DNA from: Corynebacterium otitidis ATCC 51513
GTDB lineage: Bacteria > Actinomycetota > Actinomycetes > Mycobacteriales > Mycobacteriaceae
Direction: 5' to 3'
DNA length: 64,000 nt
Assembly (NCBI RefSeq): GCF_000296405.1
Contig: NZ_JH815195.1
Location: forward strand, 253,023 to 317,022
Shown: piece by piece, positions 33,994-42,198 of the stretch
How positions within the stretch are numbered: position 1 is the stretch's first letter
How the letters are laid out: every line of letters begins with the position of its first letter
The notes under the pieces: model-generated
Seen by the model: the letters and a program-made list of their open reading frames with translations, nothing else
Database searches by the model: none
Told to the model about the DNA's origin: nothing
Made by a program: the position numbers and the translations under genes

Positions 33994-36081
33994 ATGACCC
34001 TTCGTCACCGACCGCAGGCCGAGGCCCGACCCGACCAGGCGCGCCCCGAGCGGGGCCTCGACGTCGAGGCGCTGCGCGGGCTGCTCGACGGGCGCTGGCG
34101 AGAGAGGCGCGAGGCGACCCGCGAGATCGCCGCGCGCCCCGAGTTCCGCCGGCCCGCCGCCGCGAGTATCGCCGAGCACCGCGCCCAGACCCTCGCCGCG
34201 CTCCCGCTCGTCGCGGAGCTCGCCGGGGAGGGCTGGCCGCTCGACCTCTCGCGCGAGGCCCCGGTCGGCCCGGACGACCTCGGCACCAACCTCGCCCACT
34301 CGCAGGAGCTCATCGCCGCCGACGCCTCGCTCCAGGTCAAGGCGGGCGTGCAGTGGGGGCTCTACGCCGAGACGATCCACCGGCTCGGCACCGAGCGCCA
34401 CGAGGAGGCCTACCGGAGCGCCCACCGCCTCGAGACGCTCGGCTGCTTCGCGATGACCGAGTGGGGCCACGGCTCCGACGTCGCCTCGCTCGCGACGACC
34501 GCGACCTTCGACGGGGAGGCAGGCGAGTTCGTCGTCGACACCCCCACCGCCGCGGCCGCGAAGCGCTTCCTCGGCAACGCCGCCGAGGACGCCACCTCGG
34601 CGGTGGTGTTCGCCAAGCTCGTCACCCGCGGCATCGACCACGGCGTCCACGCCCTCATCGTGCCCATCCGCGACGAGCACGGCGCCCCGCTGCCCGGCGT
34701 GGAGATCACCGACGACGGGGCCAAGGCCGGGCTCAACGGCGTCGACAACGGCCAGCTGTCCTTTAACCGAGTACGCGTCCCGCGCGAGAACCTCCTCAAC
34801 CAGTACGGCGACGTCGACGAGGAGGGTCGCTACCACTCCCCCATCGAGTCCCCGGGCCGGCGCTTCTTCACGATGATCGCCTCGCTCGTCCAGGGCCGGA
34901 TCATGCTCTCGGGCTCGGCTCTTAACGCCGCGCAGTTCGGGCTCGGCATCGCGACGACCTACGCGCTCGAGCGGCGCCAGTTCTCCAAGCCCCGCGGCGG
35001 CGGGGAGACCGCGATCATGGACTACCAGGCCCACCAGCACCGCCTGCTTCCCCTGTTCGCAAAGACGATCGCCGCCACCCTCGCCGCCCGCGAGCTCGAG
35101 GAGCTCTTCGCCGAGACCTTCGCCGCCCAGGAGCGCGACGACGACAAGGTCAGCCGCGTGGAGACGGCGGCTGCCGGGCTCAAGCCGTACGCGACGTGGC
35201 TCGCACTCGACGCGCTCCAGGAGTGCCGCGAGGCGCTCGGCGGGGCGGGCTTCATCGCCGCCAACCGGGTCGCCCAGCTGCGCCAGGACATCGACGTCTT
35301 CGCCACCTTCGAGGGCGACAACACTGTCCTGCGCCAGCTCGCCGGCAAGCGCATCCTTGAGGACCACGCCCGCGCGCTCACCGGCGGCGGGGCCGCCTCG
35401 GTGGGCGCGCTCGTCGCCAGCCGCGCCCGGGCGCTTCTTGCCCGCCACACCCCGATCCCCCGGCTCGCGGGGCTCGCCGCGAGCGGCGGGAAGGACCTCG
35501 GCGGGCGCGCCCGGCTCGCCGAGCGGGAGGTCCAGGCCGGCCTGCTCGCGAGGCGGGCGCACGAGGCGACCGAGTCGCTCGTGCTCGCGCTGCGCTCCGC
35601 GGGCCGCGACAAGGCGCTGCGCAACGAGAAGGTCGCCTTCGAGCACCAGGTCGAGCTCCTCGAGGCCGCCGAGGCCCACACCCACGTCGCGCTCGAGGAG
35701 GCCTTCGCCCGGGGCATCGAGCGCCTGCCCGAGGGCGAGACCCGCCGGGTCGCCGAGGAGCTGCGCTCCCTCTTCGCGCTCGCCACCATCGAGGAGCACG
35801 CCGGCTGGTACCTCTCCCACGGCTACCTCTCCCCCACCCAGGGCCGCGCGCTGCCGGGGCTCGTGCGCGAACACTACCCCAGGCTGCGCCCCCACCTCTC
35901 CGACATCGTCGCGGCCTTCGGCTACGACCGGCGGCACTGGGCCGCGCCCGCCGTCGACGGCTCGGAGGACGAGCGCCACGCCGAGCAGGAGGAGCACGCC
36001 GCGCGCTCCCGGGCGAGCGCCGCGGGGCCGGTCACCGAGCGGGAGCTGCGCGCCGCGGCCCGGCGCGCGAAGCGCCGCTAA
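33994..36081 (+). CDS. Acyl-CoA oxidase-type acyl-CoA dehydrogenase (ACOX family)
   Basis: 695 residues, much longer than ordinary acyl-CoA dehydrogenases and the normal size of acyl-CoA oxidases. The core has FAMTEWGHGSDVASL (about 151-165), VHALIVPIRDEHG (about 218-230), GVDNGQLSFNRVRVP (about 249-263) and the catalytic Glu440 in TFEGDNTVL. The C-terminal ACOX domain is recognised by EEHAGWYLSHGYLSPTQGRA (about 605-624). It makes trans-2-enoyl-CoA, passing electrons to O2 (H2O2 formed) or to an electron-transfer flavoprotein; sequence does not decide which. GAGGAGG upstream sets the start. A basic 60-residue tail follows the domain. Confidence 0.87.
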   Translation: MTLRHRPQAEARPDQARPERGLDVEALRGLLDGRWRERREATREIAARPEFRRPAAASIAEHRAQTLAALPLVAELAGEGWPLDLSREAPVGPDDLGTNLAHSQELIAADASLQVKAGVQWGLYAETIHRLGTERHEEAYRSAHRLETLGCFAMTEWGHGSDVASLATTATFDGEAGEFVVDTPTAAAAKRFLGNAAEDATSAVVFAKLVTRGIDHGVHALIVPIRDEHGAPLPGVEITDDGAKAGLNGVDNGQLSFNRVRVPRENLLNQYGDVDEEGRYHSPIESPGRRFFTMIASLVQGRIMLSGSALNAAQFGLGIATTYALERRQFSKPRGGGETAIMDYQAHQHRLLPLFAKTIAATLAARELEELFAETFAAQERDDDKVSRVETAAAGLKPYATWLALDALQECREALGGAGFIAANRVAQLRQDIDVFATFEGDNTVLRQLAGKRILEDHARALTGGGAASVGALVASRARALLARHTPIPRLAGLAASGGKDLGGRARLAEREVQAGLLARRAHEATESLVLALRSAGRDKALRNEKVAFEHQVELLEAAEAHTHVALEEAFARGIERLPEGETRRVAEELRSLFALATIEEHAGWYLSHGYLSPTQGRALPGLVREHYPRLRPHLSDIVAAFGYDRRHWAAPAVDGSEDERHAEQEEHAARSRASAAGPVTERELRAAARRAKRR

Positions 36082-36154
36082 AGGCTCAGGTCCCGGCTAA
36101 CGCCGGGGCCCGGGAGGATTCCACTCAGCGTGGATCGATGCCTTCCCCGCCGAC

Positions 36155-36170
36155 TAGACCGCATGGTCCA
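36155..36170. promoter_or_regulatory. McbR-type operator upstream of the SsuD-like gene
   Basis: TAGAC-CGCATG-GTCCA differs from the McbR motif TAGAC-N6-GTCTA by one base and ends eight bases before the ATG at 36179. This fits sulfur-responsive control of a desulfonating monooxygenase. Confidence 0.55.
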
Positions 36171-36178
36171 GTTGGGGA

Positions 36179-37348
36179 ATGACTGAGATCACGCTGCACT
36201 GGTTTCTCCCCACCTACGGCGACTCCCGAAACATCATGGCCGGCGGCCACGGCAGCGGGCTCGAGGCGGGCCCCCGGGAGCCCTCCCTGGCCTACCTCAA
36301 GCAGATCGCGCTCGCCGCGGAGACCAACGGTTTTGAGTCCATGCTCGTGCCCACCGGGCAGTGGTGTAACGACGCGTGGGTCGCCTCGAGCGCGCTCATC
36401 CCCGAGACCTCGAGGCTGAAGTTCCTGATCGCCTTCCGCCCCGGGATCATCAACCCGGTGCTCATCGGGCAGCAGACCCAGACCTTCCAGGACCTCTCGA
36501 AGGGCCGGCTGCTGCTCAACGTCGTCATCGGCGGGGAGGACTCCGAGCAGCTGACCTTCGGCGACGACACGACGAAGATCCAGCGCTACGAGCGCGCCGA
36601 CGAGGCGCTAGAGATCACCTCGCACCTGTGGCGGGAGAACACCCCGCTCGACTACGAGGGCGAGTACTACCAAACCCGCGGCAGCCAGCTCGCGCGCCTA
36701 CCCTACGCGGTGCCGCCGATCTACTTCGGCGGGTCCTCTAAGAAGGGCATCGAGGTCGCGGGCAAGCACTCGGACGTCTATCTCACGTGGGGCGAGCCGC
36801 TGCCGGCGGTCTCGGAGAAGCTCTCCCGCGTCGCGGCGGCCGCCAAGGCCGCGGGGCGCGACGAGAGCGAGCTCGAGTACGGCATCCGGCTGCACGTCAT
36901 CTCCCGGGAGACCGAGGACGAAGCGTGGGCGGAGGCCCAGCGCCTCCTCGACGGCGTCGACGAGGAGAAGGTCCGCGAGATTCAGAAGAAGCTCGCGACC
37001 TCCCAGTCGGAGGGGCAGCGCCGCATGACCGAGCTGCACAACCAGGGCTCGGGCTTCAAGACCGGAGACGACGCCCGCTCGCTGGAGATCGCGCCGAACC
37101 TCTGGGCCGGGGTGGGGCTCATCCGCGGCGGCGCGGGCACCGCTCTGGTGGGCTCCCACCGGCAGGTCGCCGAGCGCATCGCCGAGTACCGCGAGGCGGG
37201 GCTCAAGCACGTCGTGCTCTCCGGCTACCCGCACCTCGAGGAGACCTACGCCGTCGGCGAGGGCGTCGTCCCCGAGCTGCAGCGGCTCGGCTATTCCGTG
37301 ACCAACCACCCGGACGCCGCGGATAATGGAGCCCATGACAACGACTGA
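36179..37348 (+). CDS. SsuD-like FMNH2-dependent alkanesulfonate monooxygenase (LLM family)
   Basis: 389 residues, bacterial luciferase-like fold. SsuD-type blocks are HWFLPTYGDSRN (about 6-17), PTGQWCNDAWVASSAL (about 61-76), LKFLIAFRPGIINP (about 80-93), GRLLLNVVIGGEDSEQ (about 108-123) and the closing GAGTALVGSHRQVAERI (about 317-333). The Cys in QWCNDAW corresponds to the active-site Cys of SsuD. It would oxidise an alkanesulfonate to aldehyde and sulfite with reduced FMN. No ssuE reductase or ssuABC transporter is adjacent. A McbR-like operator precedes it. It overlaps the start of the peptidase gene. Confidence 0.87.
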   Translation: MTEITLHWFLPTYGDSRNIMAGGHGSGLEAGPREPSLAYLKQIALAAETNGFESMLVPTGQWCNDAWVASSALIPETSRLKFLIAFRPGIINPVLIGQQTQTFQDLSKGRLLLNVVIGGEDSEQLTFGDDTTKIQRYERADEALEITSHLWRENTPLDYEGEYYQTRGSQLARLPYAVPPIYFGGSSKKGIEVAGKHSDVYLTWGEPLPAVSEKLSRVAAAAKAAGRDESELEYGIRLHVISRETEDEAWAEAQRLLDGVDEEKVREIQKKLATSQSEGQRRMTELHNQGSGFKTGDDARSLEIAPNLWAGVGLIRGGAGTALVGSHRQVAERIAEYREAGLKHVVLSGYPHLEETYAVGEGVVPELQRLGYSVTNHPDAADNGAHDND

Positions 37349-38717
37349 TCTTTCGCTCTACGACGATGTGCTCAGTCTCTTAACCGAGCTCATCGGCAAC
37401 GCCTGCGTCAACGACCTCACCGCCGACTCCGGCGAGGAGTACCGCAACGTCGAGACGCTCGAGCAGTTCTTCTCCCCCGTCGCCGACGAGGTCGAGTTCC
37501 AGCACTTCGAGCCGCACCCGGGCCGCCAGTCCCTCGCGGTGACGGTCCCGGGACGCGAGCCCGAGGCCGCCGAGCCGCTGACCTTCCTCGGCCACATCGA
37601 CGTCGTGCCCGTCAGCGAGGAGCAGTGGACGAAGAAGCCCTTCGCCGCGGAGATCGCCGACGGGAAGCTCTACGGCCGCGGCTCGGTCGACATGCTCTTC
37701 ATCACCGCGACGATGGCGGGCGTGACCCGCGCGGTGGCGCGGCTCCCGAAGGACCAGCGGCCGCGCGGCACGCTCACCTTCGTCGCGCTTGCCGACGAGG
37801 AGGCCCGCGGCGGGCTCGGCGCGAAGTGGCTCTCGGAGAACGAGCCGGACGCGTTCAGCTGGAAGAACGCGCTCTCCGAGACCGGCGGCGGGCACCTGCC
37901 CATCGCGAAGCTCGCGGGCCACGACCGCGACGCCGTGGTCATCAACGTCGGGGAGAAGGGTGCCGGCCAGCGGCGCATCCACGTCTCCGGGGACGCCGGG
38001 CACGGCTCCACCCCCCGGGGCAAGCGCTCGACGGTCGCGCTGCTCGGCGAGGTGGCCCGCCGCATCGACGCCATCGAGCCGAAGGTCACCGACAACGACT
38101 ACTGGCAGGGCTTCGTGCGCGCCTTCGGCTTCGACGAGGAGACCGAGCGAGCGCTGCTCGAGGGCACCGACCGGGACGCCTACGAGCGCTTCGGCCCGCT
38201 CGCCGCATACGCGGACGCGTTCTCGCACTTAACGATCGCGCAGACGGTGGCGCGCGCCGGCGGGCCGATCAACGTTTTGCCCTCGAGCGGCTACCTCGAG
38301 CTCGACATCCGCCCGCTGCCCGGGCAGACCCAGGACGACATCGACGAGGTGTTGAAGGCCGGCCTCGGGGACCTCGCCGACGAGGTGGAGATCGAGCACC
38401 TCATCACCGAGCCCGCCTCCGAGTCGCCCGCGGAGGGCCCGCTGTGGGACGCCATCGTCGAGACCGTCCACGAGACCTTCCCCGACGCCGAGGTCGTGCC
38501 CGTGCTCGCGACCGGCGGCTCGGACCTGCGCTTCGCGCGCCGGCTCGGCGGGGTGGGCTACGGCTTCGCGCTCCACGGCGGCGGCCGCACCCTCGCCGAG
38601 GTCAACGGGCAGCTCCACTCCCACGACGAGCACCTCTACCTCGAAGATCTCGAGCTCACCGTCGGCGCGTACGCCCGGCTCACGGCCCGGTTCCTCGACA
38701 CCCCGCCGCTGGCCTAA
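37335..38717 (+). CDS. M20-family metallopeptidase
   Basis: 460 residues from the ATG at 37335; another ATG at 37326 is possible. Either start overlaps the end of the upstream monooxygenase. Dizinc ligands: His in LGHIDVVP (about 79-86), bridging Asp in GRGSVDML (about 109-116), the catalytic and ligand Glu pair in ADEEARGG (about 147-154), and a C-terminal His in GQLHSHDEHLYLED. It belongs to the ArgE/DapE/CPG2 group and probably removes a C-terminal or acyl-linked amino acid. The exact substrate is unknown. Coupling to the SsuD-like gene suggests shared transcription, perhaps for a sulfur-containing amide or peptide. Confidence 0.88.
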   Translation: MTTTDLSLYDDVLSLLTELIGNACVNDLTADSGEEYRNVETLEQFFSPVADEVEFQHFEPHPGRQSLAVTVPGREPEAAEPLTFLGHIDVVPVSEEQWTKKPFAAEIADGKLYGRGSVDMLFITATMAGVTRAVARLPKDQRPRGTLTFVALADEEARGGLGAKWLSENEPDAFSWKNALSETGGGHLPIAKLAGHDRDAVVINVGEKGAGQRRIHVSGDAGHGSTPRGKRSTVALLGEVARRIDAIEPKVTDNDYWQGFVRAFGFDEETERALLEGTDRDAYERFGPLAAYADAFSHLTIAQTVARAGGPINVLPSSGYLELDIRPLPGQTQDDIDEVLKAGLGDLADEVEIEHLITEPASESPAEGPLWDAIVETVHETFPDAEVVPVLATGGSDLRFARRLGGVGYGFALHGGGRTLAEVNGQLHSHDEHLYLEDLELTVGAYARLTARFLDTPPLA

Positions 38718-38769
38718 CACCCCTCGCGACCCGGCGCGCCTCCGGGCCGTGCGAGTCGCCCGCCTCGTT

Positions 38770-38785
38770 AGTGACGAGGATCACA
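38770..38785. promoter_or_regulatory. Candidate GlxR site upstream of hydrolase-BVMO module 2
   Basis: AGTGACGAGGATCACA keeps both GTGA and TCACA arms of the GlxR/CRP consensus. A weaker GTG-N8-CAC follows at 38821-38834. Both lie 70-140 bases before the hydrolase ATG at 38906. Confidence 0.5.
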
Positions 38786-38905
38786 GTTTTCCGGGCGGCC
38801 ACTTCCCCGCTCCCGCTGCAGTGTCGTAGCACACAGTGATGTGATGTAGACGACACATTTTCAGCGACCCGCGGGCCGCCCTGCGCGCCCGGGAAAGGAA
38901 GCGGG

Positions 38906-39760
38906 ATGGCAGCATCCACCGACTTCGAGCCGAAGAGCGCGACGGTCGACGGCACCGAGATCACCTTCTACGACTCCGGCGACGAGCACGGCCGCCCCGG
39001 CGACACCGTGGTCCTCGTCCACGGCACCGGCGGCACCGCGAGGTCGCACTTCGGCTTCCTCTACCCGGTGCTCGCCACGAAGCAGCGCACCATCGCCGTC
39101 GACTGGGCGCAGACCAGCGAGGGTGCAGGCGACCTCACCGTCGAGGCGCTCGCCGGGCAGGTCGCCGGCGTCATCGAGCGCGCCGCCCCCGGCGGCAAGG
39201 TCGTGCTGCTCGGCTACTCGCTCGGCGCGGTCGTCGCGGCGCAGCTCGCCGCGGCCCGCCCCGACCTCGTCGGCCGGCTCGTGCTCGTCGCCGGCTGGCA
39301 GAAGACCGACATCCAGCAGATCCTGCGCAACGACACGTGGTGGGCGCTGCGCAAGGCCGACACCACCGGGCTGCAGCGCTTCACAGGCTTCTGCGTCTAC
39401 AGCGGCGCGTTCCTCACCGGCCAGCCCAAAGAGCAGCTCGAGGAGGCCCTCGGGCGGATCTCCTTCGGGTCCTTCGGCGACCAGCAGATGGACCTCAACC
39501 GCCGGGTGGACATCACGGAGCTCACCCCGACCATCGAACAGCCCACGCTCATCGTCTCGGGCACCGCGGACATCATGGTGCCCGCCCACCACCAGCGCGC
39601 GCTGTTCGGCTCGATCCCCAACTCCCGGCTCGCCGACGTCGACTCCGGCCACGGGATCGTCCACGAGCGCCCCGCGGAGCTCAGCCACCACGTGCAGCGC
39701 TTCATCGACGACCCCGAACGCCACCCGGCCGGCACGATCATCCCCCGACCCGGGTCCTAA
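38906..39760 (+). CDS. Alpha/beta-fold hydrolase (module 2 esterase)
   Basis: 284 residues. The oxyanion region is VLVHGTGGTARSH (about 33-45), the nucleophile elbow LLGYSLGAVVAAQLA (about 106-120), the acid probably in SGTADIMVPAHH (about 220-231) and the catalytic His in DSGHGIVHERP (about 246-256). It is a classical esterase/lipase fold and not of the HSL type found in module 1. It is followed after 62 bases by a Baeyer-Villiger monooxygenase on the same strand, so cleavage of that enzyme's ester product is the likely job. Confidence 0.88.
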   Translation: MAASTDFEPKSATVDGTEITFYDSGDEHGRPGDTVVLVHGTGGTARSHFGFLYPVLATKQRTIAVDWAQTSEGAGDLTVEALAGQVAGVIERAAPGGKVVLLGYSLGAVVAAQLAAARPDLVGRLVLVAGWQKTDIQQILRNDTWWALRKADTTGLQRFTGFCVYSGAFLTGQPKEQLEEALGRISFGSFGDQQMDLNRRVDITELTPTIEQPTLIVSGTADIMVPAHHQRALFGSIPNSRLADVDSGHGIVHERPAELSHHVQRFIDDPERHPAGTIIPRPGS

Positions 39761-39822
39761 CGACCCCCGCGCCCGCCCGGCCACCCGGGCCGGGTGCCGC
39801 ACCCTCCTAGGAGGACGACCCC

Positions 39823-41331
39823 ATGACCACCAGCCCGACCACGACGACCACGACCACCACGACACTCATCGTCGGCGCCGGATTCGGCGGCCTGGCGCTC
39901 GGCGCGCTGCTCAAGCGGCGCGGCGAGGACGACTTCACCATCATCGAGCGCGCCGACGAGGTCGGCGGCACGTGGCGCGACAACCGCTACCCCGGCGCCG
40001 CCTGCGACATCCCCTCCCACCTCTACTCGTTCTCGTTCCGGCCGAACCCCGACTGGTCGCACGTGTTCTCCCCCGGCCCGGAGATCCTCGACTACCTCAA
40101 GGAGACCGCCCGCGAGGAGGGCCTCTACGAGCACGTCGTCTTCGACGCGCCGATGGAGCGCGCCTGGTGGGTGCCCGAGGAGGCCCGCTGGCACGTCGCC
40201 ACCCCCGCGGGCGAGTTCGTCGCGCAGTTCCTCGTCACCGCGACCGGGCACTTGAGCGACCCGAAACTGCCCGACATCCCGGGGCTGGAGAGCTTCACCG
40301 GGGAGGTCTTCCACTCCGCGCGGTGGGACCAGGACGCCGACCTCTCGGGCAAGCGGGTCGCCGTCGTCGGCACGGGCGCCTCGGCGATCCAGATCGTCCC
40401 CGAGATCGCCAAGGTCGCCGGCTCCTTGACGGTCTTCCAGCGCACCCCGGCGTGGATCGGGCCGCGCGTCGAGGACTCCTACTCGCAGCAGGAGAAGACG
40501 CTCTTTAGGCGCGACCCCGCGACGATGAAGAGCCTGCGCGACCGGCTGTTCTGGAACAACGAGCGCACCTTCGCGGCCCGGCGCGGGATCCCCGAGTTCC
40601 TCGAGGAGGGCCGCGGCCAGGCGCTCGATCACCTGCGCCGCCAGGTGCCCGACCCCGAGCTGCGCGAGAAGCTCACCCCCAACTACGAGCTGGGCTGCAA
40701 GCGCCGGCTCATGAGCAACACCTTCTATCCGGCGCTGCAGCAGCCCAACGTGGAGCTCGAGGCCTCGGCGCTCGAGTCGGTCGAGGGCTCGACGCTTAAG
40801 GCCGCCTCTGGCGAGACCTACGAGGCCGACGTCATCGTTTTCGCCACCGGCTTCGAGATCACCGAGCCGCCCTACGCGGCCCTCGTGGAGAACGCCGCCG
40901 GCGAGACGCTCGCCGACCAGTGGTCGCGCCGCGGGATGCAGGCCTTCCACAGCACGACGGTGGCGAACTTCCCCAACCTGTTCTCCATCAACGGGCCGAA
41001 CACGTCGCTGGGCCACAACTCGATCGTCCACATCATCGAGTCGCAGGCGGCGTTCGTCCTCGGGGCGCTCGACCACATCAGGGCCCAGGGCGCGGAGGTC
41101 ATCACGACGCGGGAGGACGCCGAGTCGGCCTACGTCGACGAGATCGACGAGCACGCCATGGGCACCGTGTGGCTCGAGGGCAACTGCGACTCGTGGTACG
41201 TCGATCCGCGCAGCGGGAAGCTCACGACGATCTGGCCGGACTTCGCCTACGCGTTCCGCGACGAGAACGGCGAGTTCGACCCGGAGGGCTACGAGTTCGC
41301 GCCCGCGCCGGCGGCGAGCGCCGCCTCCTAG
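39823..41331 (+). CDS. Baeyer-Villiger flavin monooxygenase, copy 2
   Basis: 502 residues. The start at 39823 is set by TAGGAGG. The N-terminus has a Thr-rich run (TTTTTTTTTL), as does copy 1 in milder form. FAD site LIVGAGFGGLALGAL (about 15-29), GGTWRDNRYPGAACDIPSHL (about 47-66), fingerprint FTGEVFHSARWDQD (about 156-169) and the NADPH site VVGTGASAIQIVPE (about 184-197) are all present. The IPS after AACD differs from the TPT of copy 1. Substrate unknown. The module lacks its own alcohol dehydrogenase, so it may act on ketones made elsewhere. Confidence 0.91.
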   Translation: MTTSPTTTTTTTTTLIVGAGFGGLALGALLKRRGEDDFTIIERADEVGGTWRDNRYPGAACDIPSHLYSFSFRPNPDWSHVFSPGPEILDYLKETAREEGLYEHVVFDAPMERAWWVPEEARWHVATPAGEFVAQFLVTATGHLSDPKLPDIPGLESFTGEVFHSARWDQDADLSGKRVAVVGTGASAIQIVPEIAKVAGSLTVFQRTPAWIGPRVEDSYSQQEKTLFRRDPATMKSLRDRLFWNNERTFAARRGIPEFLEEGRGQALDHLRRQVPDPELREKLTPNYELGCKRRLMSNTFYPALQQPNVELEASALESVEGSTLKAASGETYEADVIVFATGFEITEPPYAALVENAAGETLADQWSRRGMQAFHSTTVANFPNLFSINGPNTSLGHNSIVHIIESQAAFVLGALDHIRAQGAEVITTREDAESAYVDEIDEHAMGTVWLEGNCDSWYVDPRSGKLTTIWPDFAYAFRDENGEFDPEGYEFAPAPAASAAS

Positions 41332-41378
41332 CGCCGGCCGCTACTACCTAGCGCCGCAGCCCCCGGCTCAGACGCCTC

Positions 41379-41469
41379 AGGCCCCGCCCGGTCATCCTGC
41401 CGGGCGGGGCCTGGTCGTGCGTTGACCGGCCCCGCGGCGCGGGGCCGGCGCCCGGCGCGGCGCCGGGCG
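41379..41469. terminator. Triple hairpin between BVMO copy 2 and DoxX
   Basis: Three successive perfect stems: AGGCCCCGCCCGG/CCGGGCGGGGCCT (41379-41391 with 41400-41412), CCGGCCCCGCG/CGCGGGGCCGG (41426-41436 with 41438-41448) and CGCCCGGCG/CGCCGGGCG (41449-41457 with 41461-41469). They separate convergent genes. T-runs are absent. Confidence 0.65.
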
Positions 41470-41476
41470 GGTGGCG

Positions 41477-41941
41477 CTAGTTGTCCTCGGAGCGCTTGGC
41501 CTCGGCCTTGCGCTTCTTCTTGCGGTCCTTCTTCGCCTTCTTCTTGTCCTTGAGGAAGAAGAGGGCCAGGCCGATGGCGAGCAGCCAGCTGTCCTTGGCG
41601 AGCGTGACGCCCTTGGCGCTCGGGCGGATCCCGTCGTCCTGGGTCATCTCGTCGTTGCGGAAGTACATGGTGAGCATGCCGGCCGAGAAGGCGGTGAGCC
41701 CGAGGCCGGCGAGCCGGTTGGAGACGACCGGGGTAAGGAGCGCGCCGCCCAGGCCGAGCTCACCGTAGGCGAGCACCTTGCCGAAGACCGTCGGGTCGAG
41801 GTCCGCGACCTGGGGAACCCCGGTCTTGGCCATCTCTTGCAGGCCCTCGTAGCCCTTCTTAGGAAGATCCTTCTTGCCCCAGCCGGACTGGAGCAGGAAG
41901 GCGCCGGCGGTGCCGCGAAGGATGAGCGCGGGCAGGGACAT
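41477..41941 (-). CDS. DoxX-family membrane protein
   Basis: 154 residues from the ATG at 41941; a TTG two codons earlier is less likely. It has three or four membrane segments (about 3-20, 55-75, 78-95, 115-130) with the DoxX-type start LILRGTAGAFLLQSGWGK and a Lys/Arg-rich cytoplasmic tail (KKKAKKDRKKKRK and on). DoxX proteins are small membrane proteins whose role is unclear; in mycobacteria one acts with SOD and a rhodanese in thiol stress. No such partner lies next to it here. Confidence 0.8.
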   Translation of the reverse strand: MSLPALILRGTAGAFLLQSGWGKKDLPKKGYEGLQEMAKTGVPQVADLDPTVFGKVLAYGELGLGGALLTPVVSNRLAGLGLTAFSAGMLTMYFRNDEMTQDDGIRPSAKGVTLAKDSWLLAIGLALFFLKDKKKAKKDRKKKRKAEAKRSEDN

Positions 41942-41968
41942 AATCAATCAGTCCTCTCGTTCGTCGTC

Positions 41969-42004
41969 GCCGGGGAGGCGCCCCTCGAGGGGCGCCTCCC
42001 CGGC
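41969..42004 (+). terminator. 36-bp perfect palindrome with T-rich 3' flank
   Basis: Every base from 41969 to 42004 pairs with its mirror (18 + 18), centred on TCGA. TTTCTT follows on the plus strand, giving an intrinsic-terminator look in that direction. It lies between the divergent doxX and nrdI starts, where no plus-strand gene ends nearby. In doxX mRNA it would fold in the 5' leader. Confidence 0.55.
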
Positions 42005-42116
42005 TTTCTTAAAGCCTCCTTATCAAGGCTAGCGCCGCCCGGCGCACCCCGCCACGACCCGCGGGCCGGCCCCCGCCGCGCGTCGGGCTGGCGCCACCCC
42101 CCGAAAGTTCATTGCA

Positions 42117-42145
42117 TTGGACTTTTAAGATTCTTACGACATATC
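42117..42145 (+). promoter_or_regulatory. nrdI-nrdF promoter
   Basis: TTGGAC (42117-42122), a 17-base spacer and CATATC (42140-42145). The start is expected near 42152, about 47 bases before the TTG start. No convincing pair of NrdR boxes was found. Confidence 0.55.
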
Positions 42146-42198
42146 TTTCTCTCGTGGCCGCCCGGCGCGGGCGGGACCCGAGCGGAGAGGAGCGTGCG

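Noticed and set aside
33994-36081. Assignment as FadE5-type acyl-CoA dehydrogenase from synteny with Rv0244c
   Set aside because: Length (695) and the C-terminal ACOX domain fit acyl-CoA oxidases better than the approximately 610-residue FadE5.
42060-42198. NrdR boxes upstream of nrdI
   Set aside because: No pair of sequences resembling ACACTATATATAGT with proper spacing was found.
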